Assembly (NCBI RefSeq): GCF_037477895.1
Contig: NZ_CP132744.1
Location: forward strand, 682,001-746,000
Direction: 5' to 3'
Origin: Mycetohabitans endofungorum
Lineage (GTDB): Bacteria; Pseudomonadota; Gammaproteobacteria; Burkholderiales; Burkholderiaceae
Length of the DNA: 64,000 bases
Numbering within the stretch: the first letter of the stretch is position 1; every line of letters starts with the position of its first letter. Shown here one piece after another: positions 1-10,797 of this stretch. The notes beneath the pieces are model-generated. The model was given only the letters and a program-made list of their open reading frames with translations, did no database searches and was not told the DNA's origin. A program made the position numbers and the translations under genes.

Positions 1-225
1 TGCTTAGGCATGAATCCATTGTGCGAGAACCGATCGGACCAAATGCGAAATTCAGCCATGGACATTGCTCCGGTAGATTGACGGCACGCGGTGCCGCGAC
101 ATGACGGCGGCCGTATGGCATTGCCGTGCGGCGCGCGTGACGCAGCGTTCGTGCCAGACGAACGAGTGTAGCATTACGCGCGGCGCGACAGGGGTGGGCG
201 CCGCACGGGGCGACGAAATGCAGCG
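1..225. other. Left edge, no gene recognised
   Basis: No reading frame here has recognisable protein character, and no RNA gene is visible. It is the region downstream of the leftward glycosyltransferase gene. Confidence 0.5.
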
Positions 226-2094
226 CTACGCGCGACGGCCGGCGAGTTCCGAGGCCAGCGCTAGCAAGTGCGCGGTGTGGGACGCCACATCGTAGTTGTA
301 CAGCAGATGCTCGTCGGGCCGGGTGAGCCGCGCGGTGCCGGCGCGCCAGCGCGTGAGCGCCTGCTCGACCGCCGCGGCGAAACTGCCCGCGTCCAGGTGC
401 GAGAAGCGCCATTGCGCGTCGTCGCGGATGACTTCGGCGCAGCCGACGTTAGCGGCGGTGAGCACCGGCGTGCCGCACAGGATCGATTCGATGCCCACTA
501 GCCCGAACGGTTCATAGGGCGCAGGTACGATCGTGAAGTCGGCTGCGCCGAACACGCATTGCATGTCTGTACGATAGCCGAGCGAGCGGATCCGCGGCGA
601 TGAGCTGGCGACTGGGCGGCCCGTGACCAACAGGCAGACCGGCTCGGCGCTCGCCTCGAAGTACGCGCGTAGCAGTTCGAATCCCTTGCCGGTGTTGGCT
701 ACGAACACAAACGCGGCGTGTCCGTCGGGGATGCCGAGCTGTGCCCGCATCGCATCGCGCTGTGCCGGCGCCATCGGCGCGAAGCAGTCGCTGCGCACCG
801 GGGGATAGATGACACGGATCTTGTCCGGCGCGATGCCGAAATACTGCTGGACTTCTTGTGCCATCATCTTGGAGTGGGCGACGACCACGCCCGCGTTGCG
901 ATAGGTGTGGCGCTCCAGCGCGGTTTGCCAGCCGTCATTCCACTTTGGCTTGTTGCGACCATGGCGCAATGCGCCCGGATGCGTGCCGCCGCATACGACG
1001 ATGTCGGCTGAGTCGACCCGATTGCACGCGATCACGATGTCCGCTTGGCTGCGTGTACGGCGCGCGCGCAGCCGCCAGGAGAACGCCGCGTCGCGCAGCG
1101 CGCGCGGCAGCCAGTTGACCCGGATGGCTTGCGCGTCGACGAGTCTGTACTCGGGCAGCGTTTTATCGAATTTGCGGGCGAAGACGATGGGGCGGACGCC
1201 CCGCGCGGCCATTGCGCCAATGATGTCGCGCGCGTAGCGCTCGAAGCCGCCGGCGTGGCGCAGCGCCTGGCACGACAATCCAATGCGCAGCCCCCGCCAG
1301 GTGCTGCCGGTGCCGCTGTCGCCGCGCGCTGACCGGTCTGCGCGCCGCGCATAATGGTATTTTAGGAACGTCGCCCGCGCATTCATCCGCGCGATGCCCA
1401 GGCCCGTCAGCCCGTCGAGGAATCCAGCTCGCAACATGAACGTGCGCACGAAAGCAAAGCCGCCGTGTGCGAGGGGGGCCAATGCGCTGATGCGGCGCTC
1501 GCGCGCGCGCAACATCCGGGCGCCGGCGCGAGCATAGGCCAGTGTCTTGTTCGCCACCTCTTCGCCAGAGCGATAACTGTAGTGCAGTAACCGGCCGTCA
1601 AGGCGCCCGGTGGGGCCTTCGACGATTAGCCGCTCGTGCACGGCATCGTCCGAGAATTTGGCCGCTTCGCGGCGGAACAACCGGACCACCCAATCCGGCG
1701 ACCAGCCCGAGTGATTGACCCAGCGGCCGCAAAATTGCGAGCGGCGGGACATCGCATACCCTATATAGCCGGATGGCCCGCGCCCGGCCAGCACCGCTTC
1801 GATCGATTCCCTCAACTGTGGCGTCACGCGCTCGTCGGCATCCAGCGACAGCACCCACGGCCGGGTGGCGAGCGCGAGCGCCCGATTCTTCTGAGGGCCG
1901 AACCCCGGCCAGTCTGCTGTGACGACCTGTGCGCCGAAGCGCTCGCAGATCTGCACCGTCGCATCGGTGCTACCGGCGTCGACCACGACGATCTCATCAG
2001 CCAGGTCGCGCACGGACGCCAGACAGGCTTCGATGTCGTGGGCCTCATTGAGCGTGATGATGATCACACTGAGCGGTTCGCGATGCACGGTCAT
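226..2094 (-). CDS. GT2-GT4 fusion glycosyltransferase
   Basis: A 622-residue protein with two glycosyltransferase domains. Residues about 5-250 are a GT2 domain of the WaaE/KdtX type: SVIIITLNE nucleotide-binding start, VVDAGSTD, and the metal-binding LSLDADE motif. Residues about 265-610 are a GT4 (GT-B fold) domain with GGFERYARD near its start and the donor-binding EPFGLVGIE motif. It probably adds sugars to lipopolysaccharide core or another surface glycan at the inner face of the inner membrane. I chose the ATG at 2094 because the GT2 fold begins directly there. The frame stays open to an ATG at 2373, just 26 bases after the upstream gene, so a 93-residue extension is possible, but it has no domain character. 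It lies downstream of another GT2 gene on the same strand. Confidence 0.85.
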   Translation of the reverse strand: MTVHREPLSVIIITLNEAHDIEACLASVRDLADEIVVVDAGSTDATVQICERFGAQVVTADWPGFGPQKNRALALATRPWVLSLDADERVTPQLRESIEAVLAGRGPSGYIGYAMSRRSQFCGRWVNHSGWSPDWVVRLFRREAAKFSDDAVHERLIVEGPTGRLDGRLLHYSYRSGEEVANKTLAYARAGARMLRARERRISALAPLAHGGFAFVRTFMLRAGFLDGLTGLGIARMNARATFLKYHYARRADRSARGDSGTGSTWRGLRIGLSCQALRHAGGFERYARDIIGAMAARGVRPIVFARKFDKTLPEYRLVDAQAIRVNWLPRALRDAAFSWRLRARRTRSQADIVIACNRVDSADIVVCGGTHPGALRHGRNKPKWNDGWQTALERHTYRNAGVVVAHSKMMAQEVQQYFGIAPDKIRVIYPPVRSDCFAPMAPAQRDAMRAQLGIPDGHAAFVFVANTGKGFELLRAYFEASAEPVCLLVTGRPVASSSPRIRSLGYRTDMQCVFGAADFTIVPAPYEPFGLVGIESILCGTPVLTAANVGCAEVIRDDAQWRFSHLDAGSFAAAVEQALTRWRAGTARLTRPDEHLLYNYDVASHTAHLLALASELAGRRA

Positions 2095-2399
2095 GACAAT
2101 ATGAGGGGAAGGTAACGGCGAAACCGGCAATATTAATGGATCTGGCCGCGGCGGCCCGTACGTCGGCGATTGCCTGACCAAGGGCGTGGCTGCACATACC
2201 ACAGCTTCGTGACAATTCAATGTGCCAACACCATCGGCCAACATGTATCTGTTCAACGGCCTGGTGCTGGCGACATGGCGTTGGTGGAGCACGTCGCCAC
2301 GGGCCTTCTGTTCGCGTCGCGGCCGGCGCGCTGGCTGGTGCGGCATCACGTGGGCGTGTTTCATGCGCGGCATTCAGCGAATGTGCCGCAGCGTTTTGT
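2095..2399. other. Spacer between two glycosyltransferase genes
   Basis: About 305 bases. The frame of the downstream gene stays open through most of it (to 2373), but its translation is Arg/Pro-rich and resembles no domain. I see no promoter or terminator that I can defend. Confidence 0.4.
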
Positions 2400-3488
2400 T
2401 CAGTGCTCGTCTTGCAGCGCGGGTACCGCGGCCGAGGTCTTTTTACCCGCGGCAGGCGGTGCTCCCAGGCGCCGCTCCCGACCGATCAGGCGCTTGATCG
2501 CGCGCTTGGCTAGAAACACTGCACGCTCCCGATACATTGCACCGCGATAGCGGTCAAATGACGCGTGTTTGGCCAGTTCTGGGTAGGCCTGCGTGACGGT
2601 ACGGCAATGCTGGGCCAGCGTGTCGATGATGCGCAGCGCGTCGCCCAGCGCATGGCCATCGACGCGGGCCGCTTCCCGACGCGCGTGTGCGAATCCCATC
2701 GCAGTGAGCGTCATCCAGTAATTCCGGTGCGCCGGGTCAGCGCATTGCGATAGCGCTCGCTCGACATTCTTGGCCAGGTCCTGCACGCTGCGCATGTTCA
2801 TGACTTGCGTGATGCTGCCCGAGCGTCGATAGTAGTTGTACAGGCGCTCGCTGAGCCGGTGCACTGTGCGGGCACGCAAATACAGGTGCGGCGTGACCGC
2901 GGCGTCCTCGTACAGTTGGGCAGGCGGGAACGCGATGCCATGCCACAGCGAGCGCCGGTAAATACGGGCCCACGCGAACATCTCGTAGGTGGCTGCGACA
3001 TCCAGTAGCAGCCGATCGTCCACCTGATGCTCGCCAGCCCACTCGGCGCCGATCATCGTCAGCTCGTCCGATTGCTTGCCGTTGCGCCCTACGATCCAGA
3101 TGTTGTAATCGATCACGTCGGCGCGCCCTATCCGCAGGATCGGAATGATCTTGTCGGAGAAGTCCGGTTCCCACGTGTCGTCGCCATCCAGAAAGGCCAG
3201 GTACGGCGACTGCGCTTGTGCGATGCCGGTATTACGGGCCGCGCTGCATCCGCCGTTGGGCTGCGTGATCATCCGGATATCAGCGTGCGGATTGGCTCGC
3301 ACGATCGCGTCGATGCGCTCGCGGGAGCGGTCAGTCGAGCCGTCGTCGATCACCAGTGTCGTGATCTCGTCGAGATGGCGTTGCTTGAGTATCGACTGCA
3401 ATGCATTCGCGATGCAGTCTTCGAGATTGTAGACGGGCACAACAACGGTCAGCAGCGTGCTCGTGGATACACGTCCGGAAAGAGTCAT
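2400..3488 (-). CDS. Glycosyltransferase family 2
   Basis: A GT2 (GT-A fold) glycosyltransferase of about 362 residues. The N-terminal part shows LTVVVPVYN, the VIDDGSTD nucleotide-sugar motif, NGGCSAARNTGI and the metal-binding LDGDDTWEPDF segment. The C-terminal third is helical and basic, as in capsule or LPS transferases of the WcaA/TagF-like group. The start at 3488 places the GT2 fold about 13 residues in; an ATG at 3587 would add 33 unlikely residues. No strong ribosome-binding site precedes either. It probably works with the downstream GT2-GT4 fusion in surface glycan assembly. The acceptor cannot be told from sequence. Confidence 0.85.
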   Translation of the reverse strand: MTLSGRVSTSTLLTVVVPVYNLEDCIANALQSILKQRHLDEITTLVIDDGSTDRSRERIDAIVRANPHADIRMITQPNGGCSAARNTGIAQAQSPYLAFLDGDDTWEPDFSDKIIPILRIGRADVIDYNIWIVGRNGKQSDELTMIGAEWAGEHQVDDRLLLDVAATYEMFAWARIYRRSLWHGIAFPPAQLYEDAAVTPHLYLRARTVHRLSERLYNYYRRSGSITQVMNMRSVQDLAKNVERALSQCADPAHRNYWMTLTAMGFAHARREAARVDGHALGDALRIIDTLAQHCRTVTQAYPELAKHASFDRYRGAMYRERAVFLAKRAIKRLIGRERRLGAPPAAGKKTSAAVPALQDEH

Positions 3489-3696
3489 ATCTGGCGTGAG
3501 AAAGCGGTTCGCGTCGCACTGCCCGGTCCGGGACATGCAGGAACCGCGCGGTGCGCTCGCACCCGCGCATCGCAGTGGGTTTGCCACACCTTACCGTCCG
3601 ATGGATAGCATTTATGTGCGGTGCACCACATCATCGCGACGCGGTGCCCTATGCGAAGCGCCGGCGGATCATGAGTATACGGGCCGTCAGCCAATA

Positions 3697-3771
3697 TGGT
3701 CCCGCCGTCAGGAATCGAACCTGAATCTCACGCTTAGGAGGCGCGTGCACTATCCATTGTGCTACGGCGAG
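3697..3771 (-). tRNA. tRNA-Arg (anticodon CCT)
   Basis: The minus strand folds as a complete cloverleaf of 75 nt. The 7-bp acceptor stem (CTCGCCG with CGGCGGG, one G-U pair) ends in a discriminator A and an encoded CCA. The D arm is GCAC/GTGC. The anticodon stem CGCGC/GCGTG holds the loop CTCCTAA, giving anticodon CCT, which reads AGG. The T arm is TCAGG/CCTGA around TTCGATT. Confidence 0.95.
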
Positions 3772-3913
3772 AGGGCGTCATCATCGACGACATGCGACCC
3801 GGTGACCTGTCCGAAGCCGCGTACCGGTAGCATGCCGTGCGATCGGGAGTGGTCAGGATCACGGGGTCGTAAGGATACCACGAGCACGATCCCGACGCGC
3901 ATCGGCGCGGCGC

Positions 3914-4096
3914 TCAGAATTCCACCACGGCGAAGTCGGCTTTGCTGACGTCGCACAACGGACAACGCCATTGCGCTGGGATATCGGCAAAGCGCGTGCC
4001 GGGAGCAATCCCTTCGTCCGGCAGCCCGTCTGCCTCGTTATAGATCCACCCGCAAATTAGGCAGACCCAGCTCTTGTATTCAATCACGTCAGACAC
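3914..4096 (-). CDS. rubA: Rubredoxin
   Basis: A 60-residue one-iron electron carrier. It has the two CxxC knuckles of rubredoxin, CLIC near residue 12 and CPLC near residue 45, which bind Fe with four cysteines. The conserved GWIYNEADG and PGTRFADIP segments sit between them. It is a cytosolic partner of alkane hydroxylases, peroxide reductases or other redox enzymes. No such partner is adjacent here, so the physiological partner is unknown. Length is normal for the family. Confidence 0.95.
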   Translation of the reverse strand: MSDVIEYKSWVCLICGWIYNEADGLPDEGIAPGTRFADIPAQWRCPLCDVSKADFAVVEF

Positions 4097-4253
4097 GGCT
4101 GCAACCTTGGGCCTTTTTGGCCTGCTTGGAAAGCCGGTATCTTAGCGTAACGCAAGGCGCGGCCTACATCGGCCAATCGCCCGATACGGATTCACGCACA
4201 GTGGCTTGTGTCCGGCCGGTACAATGGGTGTTTTCTGCCCTTTTCTTGAGCCG

Positions 4254-6227
4254 ATGTCGCTGTTTTCCATCACCGGCGCGCAACTCGCGTTCGGCCATGT
4301 CGCACTGCTTGACCACGCGGACTTCTCGATCGAGCCGGGCGAGCGGGTGGGCCTGATCGGCCGCAACGGTGCGGGCAAGTCATCGTTGCTGAAGATCGTC
4401 GCCGGCCTGGCCAAGCCCGACGACGGCTTGATCACCCGTGCGCAGGCACTCACGACTGTCTATGTGCCGCAAGAGCCGGTCTTCGACCCTGACATGCGCG
4501 TGTTCGACGCGGTGGCCGCGGGGCTCGAGCACACCCGTGCGCTGCTCAACGAGTACGACCGCGTTGCGCACGCGCTGGCCGATACGCCCGAAGGCCCGTC
4601 GCATGACGCGTTGTTGGCGCGCATGAATGTGCTGCAGGGCGCGCTGGACGCGCATGACGGATGGGCATGGCGCACCCGGGTCGCGACCACGCTCGCGCAA
4701 TTGGGCCTGGAGGGCGACGCGCGGGTGGATCAGCTCTCTGGTGGTCTGCTCAAACGCGTTGCGCTGGCCCGCGCGCTAGTGACGCAGCCCGATGTGCTAT
4801 TGCTGGACGAGCCGACCAACCATCTCGATTTTGATTCGATACGCTGGCTCGAGGCGCTGTTGTTGTCGCTGCGCGGCAGCGTGTTGTTCATCACGCACGA
4901 TCGCGCGTTCCTCGACCGCGTCGCGACCCGCATCGTCGAACTCGATCGCGGGCGTCTGTTGTCATACCCGGGTAACTTCTCGGCCTATCAGACACGCAAG
5001 GCGCAGCAGCTCGAAGTGGAGGCGGTCGAGAATGCGAAGTTTGACAAGTTGCTCGCCCAGGAGGAGATCTGGATCCGCAAGGGCGTCGAGGCGCGTCGCA
5101 CGCGCAGTATCGGGCGCATCGCACGCCTTGTGCAGATGCGCAACGAGCGCGCGCAGCGGCGTAACGTGCAGGGCAACGTGCGCCTTGACGTAAGCCAGGC
5201 CGACAAGTCCGGCAAGATCGTCGCCGAACTCACCGATGTGACTAAGCGCTACGGTGGGCAGACGGTCGTCGCGTGTTTTTCGACCACTGTGATGCGCGGC
5301 GACAAAATTGGCTTCGTCGGCCCGAACGGCGCGGGCAAGACCACGCTGCTTAAGCTGATGCTCGGCGAGATCGCACCGGACGAAGGCTGGGTGCGCACCG
5401 GCACGAATCTGCAAATTGCATACTTCGATCAGATGCGCGCGCAGTTGGACCCTGAGCGCAGCCTCGCGGACACAATCAGTCCGGGCAGCGACTGGGTGGA
5501 GATCAACGGTGCCCGCAAGCATGTGATGAGCTACCTGGGCGATTTCCTGTTTTCGCCGGAACGCGCCCGCTCGCCAGTCAAATCATTGTCCGGCGGTGAG
5601 CGCAATCGGCTATTGCTGGCGCGACTGTTCGCACGGCCCGCGAATGTGCTGGTCTTGGACGAGCCGACCAACGACCTGGACATTCCGACGCTCGAACTGC
5701 TCGAGGAGCTGTTGACCGACTATGACGGCACGGTGCTGCTCGTGAGCCATGACCGCACTTTCCTGGACAACGTTGTCACATCGGTGATCGCGGCGGAAGG
5801 AAACGGCCAGTGGCGCGAGTACGTCGGCGGTTTCTCGGATTGGCAGATGCAGAAGGCGCGCGCCGATGTGCTGGCGCAGGCCGGTGCAGGGCTGCCGGCG
5901 AAGGCCGCCGCACACCTCCCGGCCGCACCGAACGGCGACAGTGCGTTGCATGACGCCCCCAGCGCCGCCTCAGCGCGCAATGAGAAGCGCAGCATCAAGC
6001 TGACGTTCAACGAGCAGCGCGAGCTGGATGCGTTGCCGGAGCGGATTGCACAGCTCGAGGCGGAGCAGCAGTCCATCAGTGCGCGGCTGGAAGACGGGTC
6101 GATCTTCGTGACGGATCCGGCCGAAGGCACGCGGCTCACCGAGCGCTATGCGGCGATCGACGACGAGCTGTTGGCCGCGCTCGAGCGCTGGGAGAGGCTG
6201 GAGGCCAAGCGCAAGCCGGTAAAATAG
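4254..6227 (+). CDS. uup: ABC-F ATPase, Uup-type
   Basis: A 657-residue soluble protein with two ATP-binding cassettes and no membrane segments. The first cassette has GRNGAGKSS (Walker A), LSGGLLKRVALARAL (signature) and LLLDEPTNHLD (Walker B). The second has GPNGAGKTT, LSGGERNRLLLARLF and LVLDEPTNDLD. A C-terminal helical region (residues about 570-657) matches the DNA-binding coiled coil of Uup. ABC-F proteins act on ribosomes or on nucleic-acid structures; Uup loss in E. coli raises transposon excision. The ATG at 4254 starts directly at the first cassette; the in-frame ATG 16 codons earlier is less likely. Confidence 0.93.
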   Translation: MSLFSITGAQLAFGHVALLDHADFSIEPGERVGLIGRNGAGKSSLLKIVAGLAKPDDGLITRAQALTTVYVPQEPVFDPDMRVFDAVAAGLEHTRALLNEYDRVAHALADTPEGPSHDALLARMNVLQGALDAHDGWAWRTRVATTLAQLGLEGDARVDQLSGGLLKRVALARALVTQPDVLLLDEPTNHLDFDSIRWLEALLLSLRGSVLFITHDRAFLDRVATRIVELDRGRLLSYPGNFSAYQTRKAQQLEVEAVENAKFDKLLAQEEIWIRKGVEARRTRSIGRIARLVQMRNERAQRRNVQGNVRLDVSQADKSGKIVAELTDVTKRYGGQTVVACFSTTVMRGDKIGFVGPNGAGKTTLLKLMLGEIAPDEGWVRTGTNLQIAYFDQMRAQLDPERSLADTISPGSDWVEINGARKHVMSYLGDFLFSPERARSPVKSLSGGERNRLLLARLFARPANVLVLDEPTNDLDIPTLELLEELLTDYDGTVLLVSHDRTFLDNVVTSVIAAEGNGQWREYVGGFSDWQMQKARADVLAQAGAGLPAKAAAHLPAAPNGDSALHDAPSAASARNEKRSIKLTFNEQRELDALPERIAQLEAEQQSISARLEDGSIFVTDPAEGTRLTERYAAIDDELLAALERWERLEAKRKPVK

Positions 6228-6377
6228 CGCCCGTTCCCACCCCGGCCGCCGGCAGCGCGCACGATTCGCGGGCATCGTGACGAGCGAGTTGTTTCGGCAG
6301 GGCTTTTTCAAGAACTCAACGAATTGTCTACGCGTTTGTCCACAACAACTGTGGACAACGGCGGAATTTATCGGAAC

Positions 6378-8366
6378 ATGGCTACAAAGAAATCCGGTCC
6401 CGCATACAGCGAAGCGTCGATCAAGGTGCTCAAGGGGCTCGAGCCGGTGAAACAACGGCCGGGCATGTACACGCGCACGGAGAATCCGCTGCATATCGTG
6501 CAGGAAGTCATCGACAATGCGTCGGACGAGGCACTGGGCGGATTTGGCGCGCAAATCGTCGTGACGCTGCATACCGACGGTTCGGTCAGCGTCGAAGATG
6601 ACGGGCGGGGTATTCCGTTCGGCCTGCACCCTGAAGAAGGGGTGCCAGTGGTGGAGATCGTCTTCACCCGGTTGCATGCGGGCGGCAAGTTCGACAAGGC
6701 TGCCGGTGGCGCGTATACGTTCTCCGGCGGCTTGCATGGCGTGGGCGTGTCGGTGACCAATGCATTGTCGCAGCGACTCGATGTCACGGTGTGGCGGGAC
6801 GGCAAGGTAGCCGACATTGGCTTCTCGCACGGCGACGTGGTGCGCCCGCTCACCGTACGCGCGGCTAAGGGCCGCATGGACAAGAAATCCGGCACCCGCG
6901 TCACGGCATGGCCCGACCCGCGATACTTTGACTCGGCCAACCTGCCGCAGTCCGAACTGCAGCGTTTGTTGCGCTCCAAGGCGGTGCTGCTGCCCGGCGT
7001 CGAGGTGGTGTTGATCATCGAGAAAACCGGCGAGCGGCAGTCATGGAAATACGATGATGGGCTACGTGGTTATCTGCTCGAGGGTCTGGCGGGCTACGAT
7101 ACATTGATCCCGCTGTTTGAGGGCGAGCGATACGCCGGGTCGTCACGCACGACCGACGACACGTTCGCCGAGGGCGAGGGCGCATCATGGGTCGTCGCAT
7201 GGTCCGAGGAGGGCTCGCTGCTGCGCGAGTCGTATGTGAACCTGATTCCGACGCCGGCGGGTGGCACCCACGAGTCCGGGCTGCGCGACGGCTTGTTCCA
7301 GGCGGTCAAGAGCTTTGTCGAGCTGCATAACCTGCAGCCCAAGGGCGTCAAGTTGCTCGCCGAGGACGTGTTTGCACGGGTCTCGTTCGTGCTCTCTGCG
7401 AAGGTGCTCGATCCGCAATTCCAAGGTCAGATCAAGGAGCGACTCAACAGCCGGGATGCAGTCCGGCTGGTCTCTTCGTTCGTGCGACCAAGCCTGGAGT
7501 TGTGGCTCAACCAGCATGTCGAGCATGGACGCAAGCTGGCCGAATTGGTGATCAAGCAGGCGCAGGCGCGCACCCGTGCCGGCCAGAAGGTCGAGAAGCG
7601 TAAGAGTTCCGGCGTGGCGGTGTTGCCCGGTAAGCTGGTCGATTGCGAGTCGACGGACGTAGCGCGCAATGAGTTGTTCCTGGTCGAGGGCGATTCCGCG
7701 GGCGGCTCGGCGAAGATGGGTCGCGATAAGGAGTTTCAGGCGATTCTGCCGCTGCGCGGCAAGGTCCTCAACACGTGGGAGACGGAGCGCGACCGGCTGT
7801 TCGCGAACAATGAAGTGCACGACATCGCGGTGGCGATCGGCGTCGATCCGCACGTGAGCGACGATGCGATCGACCTGTCGAATCTGCGTTACGGCAAGAT
7901 CTGCATCTTGTCGGATGCGGACGTGGACGGCTCGCATATCCAAGTGCTGCTGCTCACGCTGTTCTTTCGCCACTTTCCCCAACTCATCGAGCGCGGCCAC
8001 GTGTATGTGGCGCGCCCGCCGCTGTTTCGCGTGGACGCGCCGGCTCGGGGTAAGAAGCCGGCGCAGAAACTCTACGCGCTGGACGAAGGCGAGCTTGAGG
8101 CGATAGTGGACAAGCTGCGCAAAGACGGCGTGCGCGAGTCTGCGTGGACGATTTCACGCTTTAAGGGACTGGGCGAGATGAACGCCGAGCAGTTGTGGGA
8201 CACGACGATGAACCCGGATACCCGGCGGCTGATGCCCGTGCAACTGGGCGACCTAGATTTCGATGCGACCATCGGGCGCATGACGATGCTGATGGGCAAG
8301 GGCGAAGCCGCTGCCCGTCGCGCGTGGCTCGAAGAAAAGGGCAACGAGGCGCAGGCGGACATCTGA
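6378..8366 (+). CDS. parE: DNA topoisomerase IV subunit B (ParE)
   Basis: The ATPase subunit of topoisomerase IV, 662 residues, which decatenates daughter chromosomes together with ParC. The GHKL ATPase domain shows DNASDEALGG, DDGRGIPFG and GGLHGVGVSVTNALS. The TOPRIM domain near the C-terminal third has VEGDSAGGSA and the metal-binding LSDADVDGSH. The ATG at 6378 gives the usual N-terminus; the in-frame ATG at 6324 lies in the leader. parC follows 75 bases downstream on the same strand, a typical Burkholderia arrangement. Confidence 0.97.
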   Translation: MATKKSGPAYSEASIKVLKGLEPVKQRPGMYTRTENPLHIVQEVIDNASDEALGGFGAQIVVTLHTDGSVSVEDDGRGIPFGLHPEEGVPVVEIVFTRLHAGGKFDKAAGGAYTFSGGLHGVGVSVTNALSQRLDVTVWRDGKVADIGFSHGDVVRPLTVRAAKGRMDKKSGTRVTAWPDPRYFDSANLPQSELQRLLRSKAVLLPGVEVVLIIEKTGERQSWKYDDGLRGYLLEGLAGYDTLIPLFEGERYAGSSRTTDDTFAEGEGASWVVAWSEEGSLLRESYVNLIPTPAGGTHESGLRDGLFQAVKSFVELHNLQPKGVKLLAEDVFARVSFVLSAKVLDPQFQGQIKERLNSRDAVRLVSSFVRPSLELWLNQHVEHGRKLAELVIKQAQARTRAGQKVEKRKSSGVAVLPGKLVDCESTDVARNELFLVEGDSAGGSAKMGRDKEFQAILPLRGKVLNTWETERDRLFANNEVHDIAVAIGVDPHVSDDAIDLSNLRYGKICILSDADVDGSHIQVLLLTLFFRHFPQLIERGHVYVARPPLFRVDAPARGKKPAQKLYALDEGELEAIVDKLRKDGVRESAWTISRFKGLGEMNAEQLWDTTMNPDTRRLMPVQLGDLDFDATIGRMTMLMGKGEAAARRAWLEEKGNEAQADI

Positions 8367-8441
8367 CGCAGGGTGTGCGCGATGCCGCTAGGCGCCGCTG
8401 CGCACGATGCCCGGTGGACTTGAATTTGAGGCTGTCACCCA

Positions 8442-10778
8442 ATGAGTGAAGAACTGGAATTGGATTTTTCGCCGCCCTCTGACGGCGAGTACCTGACGCT
8501 GGGCGACTATGCTGAGCGCGCTTACCTCGACTATGCGGTATCGGTGGTCAAGAGTCGTGCGCTGCCCGATGTGACCGATGGTCAGAAGCCGGTGCAACGT
8601 CGCATCCTGTATGCGATGCACGAGATGGGGCTGGCGGCCGACGCGAAGCCGGTCAAGTCAGCGCGCGTGGTCGGCGACGTGCTGGGCAAGTACCATCCGC
8701 ATGGTGATTCGTCCGCGTACGAGGCGCTGGTACGGCTGGCGCAGGATTTCTCGATGCGCTACCCGCTGATCGACGGGCAGGGCAATTTCGGCTCGCGCGA
8801 TGGCGATGGCGCCGCAGCGATGCGCTATACCGAAGCGAGGCTCACGCCGATCGCGCGGCTGCTGCTCGATGAGATCGAGCAGGGCACCGTCGACTTCATT
8901 GCGAACTACGATGGCTCGTTCGAGGAGCCCAGGTCGTTGCCGGTGCGCCTGCCGTTCGTGTTGCTCAACGGCGCATCCGGCATTGCGGTCGGCATGGCTA
9001 CTGAGGTTCCGCCGCACAACCTGCGTGAGGTCGCGCAGGCGGCCATCGAACTGATCCGCAATCCGAACCTGGATCACGCAGCACTGATGGAGCGGATACC
9101 GGGCCCGGACTTCCCGGGCGGAGGCCAGATCATTTCGAGTCCAGCGGAGATTTCCGCGGCATACGAAAGCGGTCGCGGTAGCCTGAAGGTACGCGCGCGC
9201 TGGAAGATTGAGGAGTTGGCGCGCGGGCAGTGGCAACTGGTGATCACGGAGCTGCCGCCCAGCACATCGTCGCAGAAGGTGCTGGAGGAAATCGAGGAGT
9301 TGACCAATCCGAAGGTCAAGCTTGGTAAGAAGACGTTGACGCCCGAGCAACTGCAGACCAAGCAAAACCTGCTCGCGCTGCTCGACGCGGTGCGCGACGA
9401 GTCTGGCAAGGACTCGCCGGTACGGCTCGTGTTCGAACCGAAGTCCAGCCGCATCGACCAGACCGAGTTCATCAATACGTTGCTTGCGTACACGAGCCTG
9501 GAATCCAGTGCGCCGATCAACCTGGTGATGATCGGCGCCGATGGTCGGCCGCGGCAAAAGGGGCTGGGCGAGATCCTGCGCGAATGGATTGGCTACCGCT
9601 TCGCGACCGTGACGCGGCGAACGCGGTTCAGACTGTCCAAGGTGCAGGACCGGATCCATATCCTAGAAGGCCGGATGATCGTTTTCCTGAGCCTGGACGA
9701 AGTGATCCGGATCATTCGCGAGTCTGATGAACCGAAGGCGGCGCTCATCGCGGCTTTTGGGTTATCGCAGCGGCAGGCGGACGACATTCTCGAAATCCGT
9801 TTGCGCCAATTGGCGCGACTGGAAAAGATCAAGATCGAGAAGGAGCTGGGCGAGCTGCGCGACGAAAAGACCCGGCTCGAGCAGTTGCTGGATAGCGACG
9901 TGGCGATGAAGCGGCTGATTATCAAGGAAATCGAAGCCGATGCGAAGCAGTTCGGCGATGCGCGCCGCACGCTGATCCAGCAAGACAAGCGCGCGACGTT
10001 CGAGGCGCGGGTCGTCGACGAGCCGGTGACGGTCGTCGTCTCGCAGCGCGGCTGGGCCCGTACGCTGAAAGGACACGGGCTAGATGCGTCAGGCTTCACG
10101 TTCAAGGCTGGCGATAGCTTGTATGCCGCGTTCCAGTGCCGCACGCCCGATACGCTGGTGGCGTGGGGCAGCAATGGTCGCGTGTATTCGGTGCCGGTCG
10201 CGGCGCTGCCGGGCGGGCGCGGTGATGGCGTGCCGGTCACGTCGTTGATCGAATTGGAGGCTGGCACCCATCTGATGCACTATTTCGCTGCGTCGCTGGA
10301 ACAGCCGTTGCTACTCGCCTCAAGCAACGGCTTCGGTTTCATCGCGCGGATCGGTGACATGATCAGCCGCGTGAAGGCCGGCAAGTCGTTCATGACGATT
10401 GATGCTGGCGCGCAGCCGCTCGCGCCGATGCCCATGTGGCCGGATGCGTCGCAGGTTGCATGTCTGGCACTCGGCGCGAAGGACGAGACACGCCTGCTGG
10501 TGTTTGGGCTGGACGAGATGAAGACATTGTCCAGCGGCGGACGTGGCGTGACATTGATTGGCCTGGACGGCAACGAGCAGTTGCTCCAGGCGCTGGCGAT
10601 CGGCCAGGGCGGGTTGTTGCTCAGTGGCGCCGGGCGGGGTGGCAAGCCGCAGCAGGAGACACTGGTTGGTGCTGCACTCGCGCCCTACGTCGGCAAGCGT
10701 GCGCGGCGTGGCAAGGCGCCGGCGGTCAAGTTCAAGGTGTCGGGCATGCGCCCGGTATTGCTCGGGCAGCCGGCATGA
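8442..10778 (+). CDS. parC: DNA topoisomerase IV subunit A (ParC)
   Basis: The DNA-cleaving subunit of topoisomerase IV, 778 residues. The active-site tyrosine is Tyr129 in [10 protein letters not shown]. The quinolone-resistance region [14 protein letters not shown] has the wild-type-like Ser90 and Glu94 (equivalents of E. coli Ser80 and Glu84). A coiled-coil gate region spans about residues 420-510, followed by a C-terminal beta-pinwheel domain. It pairs with the parE gene just upstream, and the two are probably co-transcribed. Confidence 0.97.
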   Translation: MSEELELDFSPPSDGEYLTLGDYAERAYLDYAVSVVKSRALPDVTDGQKPVQRRILYAMHEMGLAADAKPVKSARVVGDVLGKYHPHGDSSAYEALVRLAQDFSMRYPLIDGQGNFGSRDGDGAAAMRYTEARLTPIARLLLDEIEQGTVDFIANYDGSFEEPRSLPVRLPFVLLNGASGIAVGMATEVPPHNLREVAQAAIELIRNPNLDHAALMERIPGPDFPGGGQIISSPAEISAAYESGRGSLKVRARWKIEELARGQWQLVITELPPSTSSQKVLEEIEELTNPKVKLGKKTLTPEQLQTKQNLLALLDAVRDESGKDSPVRLVFEPKSSRIDQTEFINTLLAYTSLESSAPINLVMIGADGRPRQKGLGEILREWIGYRFATVTRRTRFRLSKVQDRIHILEGRMIVFLSLDEVIRIIRESDEPKAALIAAFGLSQRQADDILEIRLRQLARLEKIKIEKELGELRDEKTRLEQLLDSDVAMKRLIIKEIEADAKQFGDARRTLIQQDKRATFEARVVDEPVTVVVSQRGWARTLKGHGLDASGFTFKAGDSLYAAFQCRTPDTLVAWGSNGRVYSVPVAALPGGRGDGVPVTSLIELEAGTHLMHYFAASLEQPLLLASSNGFGFIARIGDMISRVKAGKSFMTIDAGAQPLAPMPMWPDASQVACLALGAKDETRLLVFGLDEMKTLSSGGRGVTLIGLDGNEQLLQALAIGQGGLLLSGAGRGGKPQQETLVGAALAPYVGKRARRGKAPAVKFKVSGMRPVLLGQPA

Positions 10779-10797
10779 CGATTACGGAGAAACGAGC

